In this document: in pieces, positions 1-7,202 of the stretch
How the letters are laid out: every line of letters starts with the position of its first letter
Numbering within the stretch: the first letter of the stretch is position 1
Source: CAVZCC01 sp963773765
Lineage (GTDB): Bacteria > Actinomycetota > Acidimicrobiia > Acidimicrobiales > Microtrichaceae
Direction: 5' to 3'
DNA: 64,000 bases
NCBI GenBank assembly: GCA_963773765.1
Contig: CAVZCC010000005.1
Coordinates: 248,001-312,000 of the forward strand
The notes under the pieces: generated by a model
Database searches by the model: none
What the model was told of the DNA's origin: nothing
Seen by the model: the letters and a program-made list of their open reading frames with translations, nothing else
Position numbers and translations under genes: made by a program

Positions 1-20
1 GATCGGCGGGTGAGGCCCCG

Positions 21-1504
21 TCAGGTGCAGGTGGGCCCGGACGTGGTGGTGACCGTGTTGGACGTCCGGGAGTTGCCGGCGGCGTCGGTGGCGGTGGCCC
101 GCACGCTGATCGAGGTCATGGGCGAACCCAAGGAGATGCTGCGGGTCCAGCTGGATCCGCCGCCGGACATGGACCCCGAGCCGGAGCTGGACCCGCTCCA
201 GGACAGCGTGACCGAGCCCATGCCCCCGGCGTCGGACACCGACGCCGTGTAGGACGCCGAGCTCCCCCATGCGGCGCACCCCGGTCCGGACAGCGACACC
301 GTGGGCGCGGTGGTGTCGGGCGGTGCCGTCGTGGTGGTGGGTGCCGTGTCGGGCGGCGGCGGGGGCGCGACCGGGGTCCGCCGGATCGTGGTGGTCGTCC
401 TGGCCGGCTGGTCGGCCGTGGTGGTGGTGGCCGGGCGCGTCGTGGTGGTGGTCGTGACCGGCACCGTGGTGGTGGGGGGCGGCAGCAGCGCTGCCGTACG
501 GATGGTCCTCCGCCACCTCCCGACTCACCTCCATCACCGGGGCGGATGTCTCCACCTGCTGGTCCCCGTCGGAGGTGGCCACGGCCAGGCCGAACAGCAC
601 CAGGAGGACCAGCCCCAGGGCCAGCGGCCAGCGCCGCCGCGCACCGCGGGCCGGCGGGAACCCGTCGCCCCGCCAGGGCCGACCGCCGGGATGGCCCACC
701 CGGGCCGGGGCCTCGGACAGGAACCGCTCCCGGGCCGACACCGGCGCGGCCAGCACCGCGGTCTGGGCCCCGGTGGCCAGGGCTGCACCGGCCAGGACCG
801 CCCTGGGCAGCTTGGACTTCACCCTGGAGCAGCAGTCGCACCGGTCCACGTGGCGGCGCGAACCGCTTGCGCCACAGGACCGAGTAGGTGCCGTCCCAGC
901 GGTCGGCCACCTCGTCCAGGCCGTCACACAGGTCCCGCCCGGCCCGGGCCACCAACAGCGCGCCCATGGAACGCTCCAGGCGCTCCTTCATGCGGTGCAC
1001 CAGTTGGTAGCCGTGGTCCGTCGTCACGCCCAGGGCATCGGCCAGGTCCTGGCCGTCCAGGCCCTGGGCCAGGTGCAGCTCCAGCACGGTGCGGTCCCGC
1101 TCGTCCAGGCCGGCCGCCGCGTCCTGGAGGAGCGCCGAGAGCTCCTCGGGACCGGCACCCGGGTCCAGTTCGGCACCCTCGTCCGGACCCAGGTCGACCG
1201 ACGCCGCTCCGACGTCGGCCATGGGCGTGACACGGGTGCGCTGCCGGGTGCGGCGGAACACCTCGTTGCGGGCGATGGCGTACAACCAGGGCCGCAGCTT
1301 GTCCGGGTCCCGCAGTTGGCCGATCCGTTCGACGGCGGTGAGGAAGACCTCGGCGGTCACGTCCGCGGCCTCGTCCCGGTCCCGGAGCAGGTGGACGCAC
1401 ATGGTGTGGATCCGGTCCGCGTAGCGGTCGTACAGGGCGGCGAGGGCGTCGGGATCCCCGTTCAGGATCCGGTCGGCGAGGGCGGCGTCGGTGAGGGTGG
1501 CCAT
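21..1504 (-). CDS. Membrane-tethered ECF sigma factor with Ig-like outer domain (module 1; two apparent frameshifts)
   Basis: Predicted ECF-type sigma-70 factor joined to its own membrane anchor, so probably held at the membrane until an envelope signal. Residues about 10-70 are sigma region 2 (YDRYADRIHTMCVHLL), about 125-185 region 4 (DLADALGVTTDHGYQL). WDGTYSVLWRKR and HVDRCDCC follow; the latter fits the H-x3-C-x2-C zinc anti-sigma motif. Then come one hydrophobic span (WPLALGLVLLVLFGLAVA), a Thr-rich linker and a C-terminal Ig-like domain (TAPTVSLSGPGC to the end). The frame breaks twice: a surplus base near 856 between GCG and CGCCACGTG, and a C6 run at 474-479. Reading through both gives 493 aa in step with the intact paralogue at 2554-3996, so I treat them as sequence errors. 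ATG 1504 is placed just ahead of region 2. The secreted LAFTG gene lies 104 nt upstream. Domain calls are firm; the signalling role is inferred. Confidence 0.8.
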
Positions 1505-1552
1505 GGTGGTTCCCGGGGAGGGCGTCCAGTCCAGTGAACCGGGACGACGCGC

Positions 1553-1585
1553 CGCTTCCAACGGCCGGGGAGGCCGTTGGAAGCG
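1553..1585 (-). terminator. Perfect 14-bp hairpin between the LAFTG gene and sigma gene of module 1
   Basis: Arms 1553-1566 and 1572-1585 pair perfectly around a 5-nt GGGGA loop. It lies between the stop of the secreted protein (1609) and the sigma start (1504). There is no T-run, so it could be a leaky terminator or attenuator, or an RNA-stabilising stem that sets the ratio of the two products. Module 2 has hairpins at the same place. Confidence 0.55.
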
Positions 1586-1608
1586 GGAACGCCGTGGGAC
1601 GGGGGAGG

Positions 1609-2403
1609 TCACGCCCGGTTCCCGGCGGTGTGGCTGCGGTTCCGGCGGGCCCACGCCGCCAGCCCGGCGGCCAGCAGACCCGCCACCAGCAGCACCCCGC
1701 CGAGCAGCGGAAGGACGGAGTTGGACCCGGTGAAGGCCAGGGCACCCTGCCGGGCGACCTGTTCCCCGGCGGCCTCGGCTCCGGCGCCGTCCTGGACCGT
1801 GTCGTCCTGCACGGCGTCGTCCTGCACGGTGTCGTCCTGCCCGGCGGCCTCGGACCCGGCATCGTCCTGCACGGCGACGGTGGTCTCCGTGGTCGCACCG
1901 TCGGCCGGCGCGTCGCCCTCGGCGGGATCGTCCGCCACGCCGCCAAGGTCGGGGGTCACCGGGTCCAGCGCATCGGGATCGATGTCGAAGCGGCCGGGGT
2001 CGGTGTAGTCCTCCGACCCGAGGCCCAGGTCGACCCGCCCGTCGACCTCGCCGCCCCCGTCGACCACCGGCGGGATCGAGACCCGCGGGATGCTCACCTC
2101 AGCGGTCAGGTCCGGGAGCTGGGGACCGGTCGGGACCGTGATGTGGGGAGCGGTGGTGGGCGGGAGGCTGATCGGAGCCCGTGGGATGGGCTTCGGCCCG
2201 GGGATGGTGACGGGCGACGGGTTCGGTGCGGGGGACGCCCCGGCCGCCGACCCGCCCAGGACGGAACCTGCGGCCAGGCCGGTGGTGGCGAGCACCATCA
2301 GGGCCACCAGCCGGCGGGCGGCGGGGCGGCGGTTCGAACCGTTGTGGCAGGTGGAGGTCTGGGTGGCGGAGGGCTGGCTGATGGAAGTCGTGTGGTTCGT
2401 CAT
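1609..2403 (-). CDS. Secreted Pro/Asp-rich protein with LAFTG wall-sorting signal (module 1)
   Basis: Exported, cell-wall-anchored protein of 264 aa. It starts at ATG 2403 behind AAGGAG (spacing 9). An N-terminal signal follows RRPAARR (LVALMVLATTGLAAG) with a likely cut after an Ala-rich stretch. The mature part is Pro-rich, then acidic, with a short repeat (QDDTVQDDAVQDDTVQDG). The C-terminus has LAFTG, a hydrophobic span (VLPLLGGVLLVAGLLAAG) and a basic tail (ARRNR), the layout of a class E sortase substrate (LAXTG). No catalytic domain is visible. It is probably co-expressed with the downstream sigma gene and may be the surface partner sensed by its outer domain; that link is inferred. 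No sortase gene lies in the window. Confidence 0.8.
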   Translation of the reverse strand: MTNHTTSISQPSATQTSTCHNGSNRRPAARRLVALMVLATTGLAAGSVLGGSAAGASPAPNPSPVTIPGPKPIPRAPISLPPTTAPHITVPTGPQLPDLTAEVSIPRVSIPPVVDGGGEVDGRVDLGLGSEDYTDPGRFDIDPDALDPVTPDLGGVADDPAEGDAPADGATTETTVAVQDDAGSEAAGQDDTVQDDAVQDDTVQDGAGAEAAGEQVARQGALAFTGSNSVLPLLGGVLLVAGLLAAGLAAWARRNRSHTAGNRA

Positions 2404-2470
2404 GTCGGTCCTGCTCCTTGTGGGAGGCGGCCGGTCGGCCACCGTCACGTTGCAGGAGTCGCGCCGTGGC

Positions 2471-2487
2471 GGACCTGACACTTTTCC
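2471..2487 (-). promoter_or_regulatory. Promoter-like motif GAAAAGTGTCAGG (module 1)
   Basis: On the minus strand the sequence reads GGAAAAGTGTCAGGTCC, about 68 nt upstream of the ATG at 2403. A near copy (GAAAAGTGGTCAGGACC) lies about 70 nt upstream of the module 2 secreted gene. In both, a CTC-containing stretch follows 15-16 nt after TCAGG, which fits the -35/-10 layout of an ECF promoter. The rest of the two upstream regions is unlike, so the match stands out. It could be the target of the sigma factors encoded downstream. Confidence 0.5.
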
Positions 2488-2553
2488 GTCCGTTCCGGAC
2501 GGGATCGCCGGACGAATGGGCAGAACGACCCAGAGGACCGAACGCCCGCCGAG

Positions 2554-3996
2554 CTAGGGAACGGTGGCCGTGGCCGTGCCACCGGGACCGGTGGCCGTCA
2601 GCGTCCAGCCCCCGGGAGGTGCTCCCGGGGTGGCCCGGCAGGCGACCGTGGCACCCGATGCCGCCAATCCGGTGAGGTTGACCCCGTCCGCCGAGATGGA
2701 CACCGACTCCGCTCCTGCGGTCGACCAGGACAGATCGGTGCGGAACAGCGCCCCGGCGAGGCAGGGGGGCCCGACCGGGCTGGCCGGCACCTGGGCCGAG
2801 AACGACCCCACCGTCGGCGGGGCCGGCACCGTGGTCGGGGGAACGGTGGAGGGAGGGGCCGGCGGCACGGTCGGCCGAGTGGCGGGCGGGACCGACGTCG
2901 TCGTGGTCGTGGTGGTCTCCGCCGGCGCATCGGGCACGGTGGTCTCCGGCGGCACCGTGGTGGTGGTGGTGCTGGACGTGGTGGTGGGGCGCTCGTCGGA
3001 CGTCCGTGATGCCGTGCCGTCGGCCAGGACGTCCTCGACGTCACCCCCACCCAGCAGCAGCGCTCCGCCGACCGCGACCACCAGCGCCGCGGCCGCCGCG
3101 GCCAGCACCAGCGCCCGCCGACGGGCGCGTCCGTCCGGGGGCGGGAAGCCGTCACCGCGCCAGGGCCGGCCGATGGCGCCTCCGAGGTCCTTGCCACCCA
3201 GGTCCTTGCCACCCAGGTCCATGCCGCCCAGGACACGGGACCGCACCGACACCGGGGCCATGACCAACGGGGATGCGCCGGCCACGCCCTCCAGCAGCAG
3301 GGCGGGGACCGTGCGCCGCCGCTCGGAGCAGGTCGGACAGACGTCCACGTGGCGGGCGACGCGCTTGCGCCACAGCACCGAGTAGGTGCCGTCCCAACCC
3401 CGCAGCACCGCATCCAGGTCGGCGCAGTCCTCGCGGCCGAGCCGGGCCACCAGCAGCGCGCCGAGGGAACGCTCCAGTCGCTCCTTCATGCGGTGGCCGG
3501 CCTGGTACGCGTTGGTGGCGGACACGCCCAGGGCGGCGGCCAGGTCGGAGCCCTCCAGGCCCTGCAGGGACAGCTCCAGCACCAGGCGGTCGGTGTCGTC
3601 GAGGCCGGCTGCGGCCTCGCGCACCACGGCGGCCAGTTCGGAGGCCTCGGCGGCGGACTCCACGTGGTCGGCCGGGGTCGCGGTGCTCACGTCGTCCACC
3701 TCCCCGACCAGCACGTTGCGGGAACGGCGGTGGGTCCGCAGGTAGACCTGCCGGCGGGCGATGGCGAACAGCCACGGCTTGAGCCGGGACGGGTCACGGA
3801 GCTGGCCCAGGCGCTCCGCCGCGGTGAGGAAGACGTCCCCGCACACGTCGGCGGCGTCATCGCGGTTGCCCAGCAGGTGGGTGCACATCGTGTGCACCCG
3901 GTCGGCATAGCGGTCGTAGATGGCGGCGAAGGCATCCCGGTCGCCGGCCACGGCCCCCGCGACCATCGTGGCGTCGTCTGTGGCGGTGGCATCCAT
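2554..3996 (-). CDS. Membrane-tethered ECF sigma factor with Ig-like outer domain (module 2)
   Basis: Intact 480-aa paralogue of the product at 21-1504. Region 2 is at about 15-75 (YDRYADRVHTMCTHLLGNRD), region 4 at about 125-180 (LEGSDLAAALGVSATNAYQ). Then come WDGTYSVLWRKR, the zinc anti-sigma motif HVDVCPTC, a Gly/Asp/Lys repeat (DLGGKDLGGKDLGG), a membrane span (ALVLAAAAAALVVAVGG), a long Thr/Pro linker and an Ig-like C-terminal domain with two Cys. Length is more than twice that of a plain ECF factor. ATG 3996 is preferred over the longer frame because GGGGGA sits 10 nt upstream and region 2 follows at once. ECF groups with C-terminal zinc-finger and membrane extensions are known in actinobacteria. 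The outer Ig-like domain and the pairing with a LAXTG protein are what I do not recognise. Confidence 0.85.
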   Translation of the reverse strand: MDATATDDATMVAGAVAGDRDAFAAIYDRYADRVHTMCTHLLGNRDDAADVCGDVFLTAAERLGQLRDPSRLKPWLFAIARRQVYLRTHRRSRNVLVGEVDDVSTATPADHVESAAEASELAAVVREAAAGLDDTDRLVLELSLQGLEGSDLAAALGVSATNAYQAGHRMKERLERSLGALLVARLGREDCADLDAVLRGWDGTYSVLWRKRVARHVDVCPTCSERRRTVPALLLEGVAGASPLVMAPVSVRSRVLGGMDLGGKDLGGKDLGGAIGRPWRGDGFPPPDGRARRRALVLAAAAAALVVAVGGALLLGGGDVEDVLADGTASRTSDERPTTTSSTTTTTVPPETTVPDAPAETTTTTTTSVPPATRPTVPPAPPSTVPPTTVPAPPTVGSFSAQVPASPVGPPCLAGALFRTDLSWSTAGAESVSISADGVNLTGLAASGATVACRATPGAPPGGWTLTATGPGGTATATVP

Positions 3997-4096
3997 CCGT
4001 CGTCGGTCCCCCGTGTTCCGAAGTCCATTGTTCCAGTCCTGTCCGTGGATCCGGTCCGGCACTGCCGGGTCCCGTCGGCGGAGTGCGACGGCGTGA

Positions 4097-4157
4097 TGCC
4101 CCGGGCCGGATGGCCCGGGGCACCACGCCGCGGCACGGATCGCTCCCCCGGAGCGAT
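4097..4157 (-). terminator. Two hairpins between the LAFTG gene and sigma gene of module 2
   Basis: The first stem pairs 4097-4107 with 4112-4122 (11 bp, perfect, GGAT loop). The second pairs 4139-4146 with 4150-4157 (8 bp, 3-nt loop). They fill the 170-nt gap between the stop of the secreted protein (4167) and the sigma start (3996), matching the position of the single hairpin in module 1. No T-run is present. Confidence 0.5.
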
Positions 4158-4166
4158 GGGCCGGGC

Positions 4167-4841
4167 TCACGCCCGGCGCCGCCGGGCCAGGGAGGTGCCG
4201 GCCACGGTGGCGGCACCGGCCGCAGCGATGCCGGCGCCGACCAGGGCCAGCGCCGCGCTGCCGCCGGTGAAGGCCAAGGAGCCAGGAGCCTCGTCGGCCG
4301 ACGCCGACTCCGCCCCCACCTCGGGCTCCGGCTCCGGGTCCGGCACGGTGGTCGGGGGCACGTCGCCGGTGGTCAGGTCATCGGGACCGTCCTGCGGGCC
4401 GGGGCCGTCCTCGCCATCGGTGAAGTCGTCGGGACCGTCGAAGGGGTCGTCGTCGTCCTCGCCGTTGGTGAGGTCACCAGGGCCGTCGTGCGGGCCCGGC
4501 TCGGGGTCGCCGTGACCGGTGGGCTGCAGGATGTCGCCGGGGCCCTCGGGGCCGGGGTCCGGCTGGGGGCCGGGGTCGGGAACGGCGATGTCGCCGGGGC
4601 CCGGCTGGGGGTCCGGCACGGGGTTCACGACGATCGGGGGGATGGTGGGCGGCGGCTGCGGAGCCGGCATGACGATGACCGGCCCATCGCCCGGGAAGGG
4701 CTGGGTCTCGGCCGAGGCCGCAGCGGCCAGCGGCCCCATGGCGGCGAAGCCGATGACGCCGGCCACGATGCCGGTCCGCCGGAGGATGCTCCGGCGAGTG
4801 GTCCGGTCGGTGGTGCGATCGGTGTGCTCGGTGGTCTCCAT
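4167..4841 (-). CDS. Secreted Pro/Asp-rich protein with Tat-like signal and LAFTG sorting signal (module 2)
   Basis: Exported, wall-anchored protein of 224 aa; no enzyme domain is visible. ATG 4841 is chosen because CAGGAGA lies 7 nt upstream; the longer frame to 5171 has no such site. The N-terminus TRRSILRRTGIVAGVIGF resembles a twin-arginine signal, with likely cleavage after AAAASA. The mature part repeats Pro/Gly/Asp blocks (DPGPQPDPGPEGPGD, DDDDPFDGPDDFTDGEDG), a pattern seen in Ca2+-binding or extended stalk segments. The end has LAFTG, a hydrophobic span (ALALVGAGIAAAGAA) and RRRRA. Its order relative to the sigma gene is the same as in module 1, which supports a tandem duplication that has since diverged. 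Confidence 0.8.
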   Translation of the reverse strand: METTEHTDRTTDRTTRRSILRRTGIVAGVIGFAAMGPLAAAASAETQPFPGDGPVIVMPAPQPPPTIPPIVVNPVPDPQPGPGDIAVPDPGPQPDPGPEGPGDILQPTGHGDPEPGPHDGPGDLTNGEDDDDPFDGPDDFTDGEDGPGPQDGPDDLTTGDVPPTTVPDPEPEPEVGAESASADEAPGSLAFTGGSAALALVGAGIAAAGAATVAGTSLARRRRA

Positions 4842-4910
4842 TGGTCTGTCTCCTGTTGCTCGGGACGCCGTCGGTGGCGTCGTTCGAGCGTCCAGAGCAC
4901 CCACCCACCG

Positions 4911-4929
4911 GGTCCTGACCACTTTTCGC
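4911..4929 (-). promoter_or_regulatory. Promoter-like motif GAAAAGTGGTCAGG (module 2)
   Basis: On the minus strand GCGAAAAGTGGTCAGGACC lies about 70 nt upstream of ATG 4841. It matches the module 1 motif at 2471-2487 apart from one extra G and a T-to-A change. A CTCTGG stretch lies 16 nt downstream of TCAGG, where a -10 element would fall. Confidence 0.5.
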
Positions 4930-4995
4930 GGATTCTCTTCCCGAGCGCCTTGCCGACCCGTTGCGTAGGGTCGACCGGACCTGGGGAGGAAGCCC

Positions 4996-5166
4996 ATGGT
5001 CACCGACCGCATCAACCCACCTTGCCTGGCCGGCACGGAGGCCGACACGGCCTCGCCGCCGACTGCTGTTGCCGCCCTGCGGCAGCTGGGCCTGCTCATC
5101 GAGATCGACGGCATGCTCGTCCTGGACCGAACCAGGTGCCACGCCGGCAGACCGATCCGGCCATGA
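4996..5166 (+). CDS. Small hypothetical protein (56 aa) translationally coupled to the SRPBCC gene
   Basis: An open frame of 56 codons starts at ATG 4996 behind a strong ribosome site (GGGGAGGAAGCCC). It begins MVTDRINPPCLAGTEA and holds a hydrophobic segment, LRQLGLLIEIDGMLVLDRT. Its TGA (5164-5166) overlaps the ATG of the next gene (5163) in the ATGA form, which argues for translation and coupling. I do not recognise the family; two Cys and a C-terminal basic run (GRPIRP) are the only features. It points away from the sigma modules, so 4842-4995 is a divergent promoter region. Confidence 0.5.
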   Translation: MVTDRINPPCLAGTEADTASPPTAVAALRQLGLLIEIDGMLVLDRTRCHAGRPIRP

Positions 5167-5624
5167 TCCACCCACGTCCGATCGTCGCCGAGCGCACCAC
5201 GGTGCTCCCGGCGCCGCCGGGGCGGGTGTTCGACGCGGTGAACTCACCGACGACAGCGCCGGTCATCGATCCGTCCGTCACTTCGTGGACGCCCGACACG
5301 GATCCGATCGGTGTCGGCACCCGGTTCGACATCCGAGGGCACCTGGGTCGCCTGCCTATCCGTGGGCGGAGCGTGGTCACCGCCTGGGATCCGCCGAGTC
5401 GCTCGGAGTTCCGGAGCCTGTCCCCCAGCCGCCCGTTCCGGATGGTGGCGATCCACCGGTTCGAGTCCGACGGTTCGGACCGAACCCGCTACACGTGGCG
5501 GATCGAGTTCGTCCCGACCCTGCCCGGCGGCCGGCTCGTGGCGAGACTGGCAGCGCGGATCTTCGACTGCGCGCTGGAGGCGCAGGGGGACCGGCTCACC
5601 GCCTACTTCGACCGCCGGTCCTGA
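5163..5624 (+). CDS. SRPBCC-fold (START/Bet v1-like) protein
   Basis: Protein of 153 aa with the usual SRPBCC start: a beta strand then helix (TTVLPAPPGRVFDAVNSP), a central VGTRFDIRGHLG, the strand-rich middle (TRYTWRIEFVPTLPGG) and a long C-terminal helix (RIFDCALEAQGDRLTAYF). This family makes a hydrophobic cavity for lipids, polyketides or sterols; polyketide cyclase/dehydrase and ligand-carrier members cannot be told apart here. The start ATG overlaps the stop of the 56-aa frame and has no good ribosome site of its own. It converges on the aldehyde dehydrogenase gene, whose stop is 41 nt away. The substrate is unknown. Confidence 0.75.
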   Translation: MIHPRPIVAERTTVLPAPPGRVFDAVNSPTTAPVIDPSVTSWTPDTDPIGVGTRFDIRGHLGRLPIRGRSVVTAWDPPSRSEFRSLSPSRPFRMVAIHRFESDGSDRTRYTWRIEFVPTLPGGRLVARLAARIFDCALEAQGDRLTAYFDRRS

Positions 5625-5665
5625 CGGAGCCGGTCGTACCTGCCTCTACCGGGGGCGCCCGGGCC

Positions 5666-7126
5666 TCAGCTGGTCCAGACGATCGACTGCAGCTCGGAGT
5701 AGGCGTGCAACCCGAAGCTGCCGCCGTCGCGCCCCACGCCGGACTGCTTGAACCCACCGAAGGGCGCCTCGTGGTTGCGCTGCAGCGTGTTGATCCCCAC
5801 GTTGCCCGAGCGCAGGCGCCTGGCCACCGACCAGGCCCGGGCGGTGTCCTTGGTGAACACGTAGCTGTAGAGCCCGAAGTCGGAGTCGTTGGCGATGGCC
5901 ACCGCCTCGTCCTCGTCGTCGAAGGGCACCACCACCACGACGGGGCCGAAGATCTCCTCCCGCACCGGGGTCATGGTGTTGTCACAGCCGATGAGCAGGG
6001 TGGGCTCGACGTAGAACCCGGTGTCCATCCCCTCCGGGATGCCGCCACCCACGGCCACCTCGGCGCCCTCGGCCCGGCCGGCGGAGATGTAGCCCATGAT
6101 CCGCTCCCGGTGCACCGAGGTGATCACCGGACCGACGACGGTGTCCTTCTCCAGCGGGTCGCCGACCTTGAGGTACCCGGCAGCCTGCTGCAGCCCGGCC
6201 ACCAGGTGGTCGTGCACGGAGCGGTGGCAGATCACCCGGGTGGGCGCGGTGCAGATCTGGCCGGAGTGGAAGCCCCACACGGAGCTGATGCCCCCGATGG
6301 CGGCCTTCAGGTCTGCGTCGTCGAACACGATGCAGGCGCCCTTGCCGCCGAGTTCGAGCAGCAGGCGCTTCATGTCGCCGCCGGCCACCTCACCGATGCG
6401 GCGGCCCACGCCGGTGGAGCCGGTGAAGGAGATCATGTCGGTGCGGGGGTGGCTGACGATCGCCTCCGAGGCGGGGATGCCGGTGCCACCCACCACGTTC
6501 ACCACGCCGGGCGGGAAGCCGGCCTCGTTGAGCAGCTCGACCATGCGGATGACGGCGAGCGGATCCTGCGGGGCGGGCTTGACCACCACGGTGTTGCCCA
6601 TGGCCAGCGCGGGACCGATCTTGCCCGACATGTTCACCATCGGGAAGTTGTACGACGTGATGCAGCTCACCACGCCGACGGGGGCCCGGTGGCCGACCGC
6701 GGAGATCAGCCCGCCGGGGGCCAACGCCGTGGTGGGCATGACCGCCGGTTCCAGCGGGATGATGCGGGACTCCAGCGCGCCCTTGGCGTAGCGCCGCAGC
6801 CGGGCCGCGGACTGGGGGACCTGGATGGTCTTGGTCACCCGGTAGGTGGCACCGGTCTCTGCCTGGACCAGGGGGACGAGCTCGTCCGCGGCGGCATCGA
6901 TCAGGTCCGCGGCCCGCTCCAGCAGCGCGGCGCGTTCCTCGGGCGAGGTGGCCGACCAGGCCGGCAGTGCGTCGGCCGCGGCGTCCACCGCGGCGTTGGC
7001 CTGGGCCACCGAGGCCTCGGGCGCCTCGGCCACCACCTGCTCGGTGGCCGGGTTGATGATCTCGTAGCGGGAGTCGGGTTCGACGGTCTCGCCGTCGATG
7101 ACCAAGCCGTAGGTGCGTGCTGCCAT
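5666..7126 (-). CDS. NAD(P)-dependent aldehyde dehydrogenase
   Basis: Soluble enzyme of 486 aa, full length for the ALDH superfamily, oxidising an aldehyde to the acid. Visible motifs: the substrate/cofactor segment SCITSYNFPMVN, cofactor loop FTGSTGVGRRIGEVA, catalytic Glu in LLELGGKGACIVF, catalytic Cys in SGQICTAPTRV, and the C-terminal EIFGPVVVVVPF and APFGGFKQSG. The start ATG 7126 begins MAARTYGLVIDGE, typical of the family; a longer frame upstream is not coding. It is transcribed alone, with a strong palindrome 16-46 nt upstream that recurs at four other operons here. A role in the same catabolic regulon (alkanal, terpenoid or steroid side chains) is inferred; the substrate cannot be read from sequence. 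Confidence 0.92.
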   Translation of the reverse strand: MAARTYGLVIDGETVEPDSRYEIINPATEQVVAEAPEASVAQANAAVDAAADALPAWSATSPEERAALLERAADLIDAAADELVPLVQAETGATYRVTKTIQVPQSAARLRRYAKGALESRIIPLEPAVMPTTALAPGGLISAVGHRAPVGVVSCITSYNFPMVNMSGKIGPALAMGNTVVVKPAPQDPLAVIRMVELLNEAGFPPGVVNVVGGTGIPASEAIVSHPRTDMISFTGSTGVGRRIGEVAGGDMKRLLLELGGKGACIVFDDADLKAAIGGISSVWGFHSGQICTAPTRVICHRSVHDHLVAGLQQAAGYLKVGDPLEKDTVVGPVITSVHRERIMGYISAGRAEGAEVAVGGGIPEGMDTGFYVEPTLLIGCDNTMTPVREEIFGPVVVVVPFDDEDEAVAIANDSDFGLYSYVFTKDTARAWSVARRLRSGNVGINTLQRNHEAPFGGFKQSGVGRDGGSFGLHAYSELQSIVWTS

Positions 7127-7141
7127 GGCCCGAGACGCTAC

Positions 7142-7172
7142 CGGTGGACCTGACGACCCGTCAGGTCCACCG
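7142..7172. promoter_or_regulatory. Shared palindromic operator, site 1 (ALDH gene)
   Basis: Fourteen-bp perfect arms (7142-7155 and 7159-7172) flank ACC; the core CTGACGACCCGTCAG is at 7150-7164. It lies about 30 nt upstream of the aldehyde dehydrogenase start and after the amidohydrolase stop (7203). It could also form a terminator hairpin for the amidohydrolase operon, but four other sites with the same core and 3-nt spacer argue for a repressor operator. Confidence 0.65.
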
Positions 7173-7202
7173 ACCGTGCGAGGGAGCAATGAGCCCGTCG
7201 GC

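Noticed and set aside
7142..7172. Simple rho-independent terminator of the amidohydrolase operon
   Set aside because: It has no T-run, and its core recurs upstream of four other operons, so an operator is the better reading, though both roles are possible.
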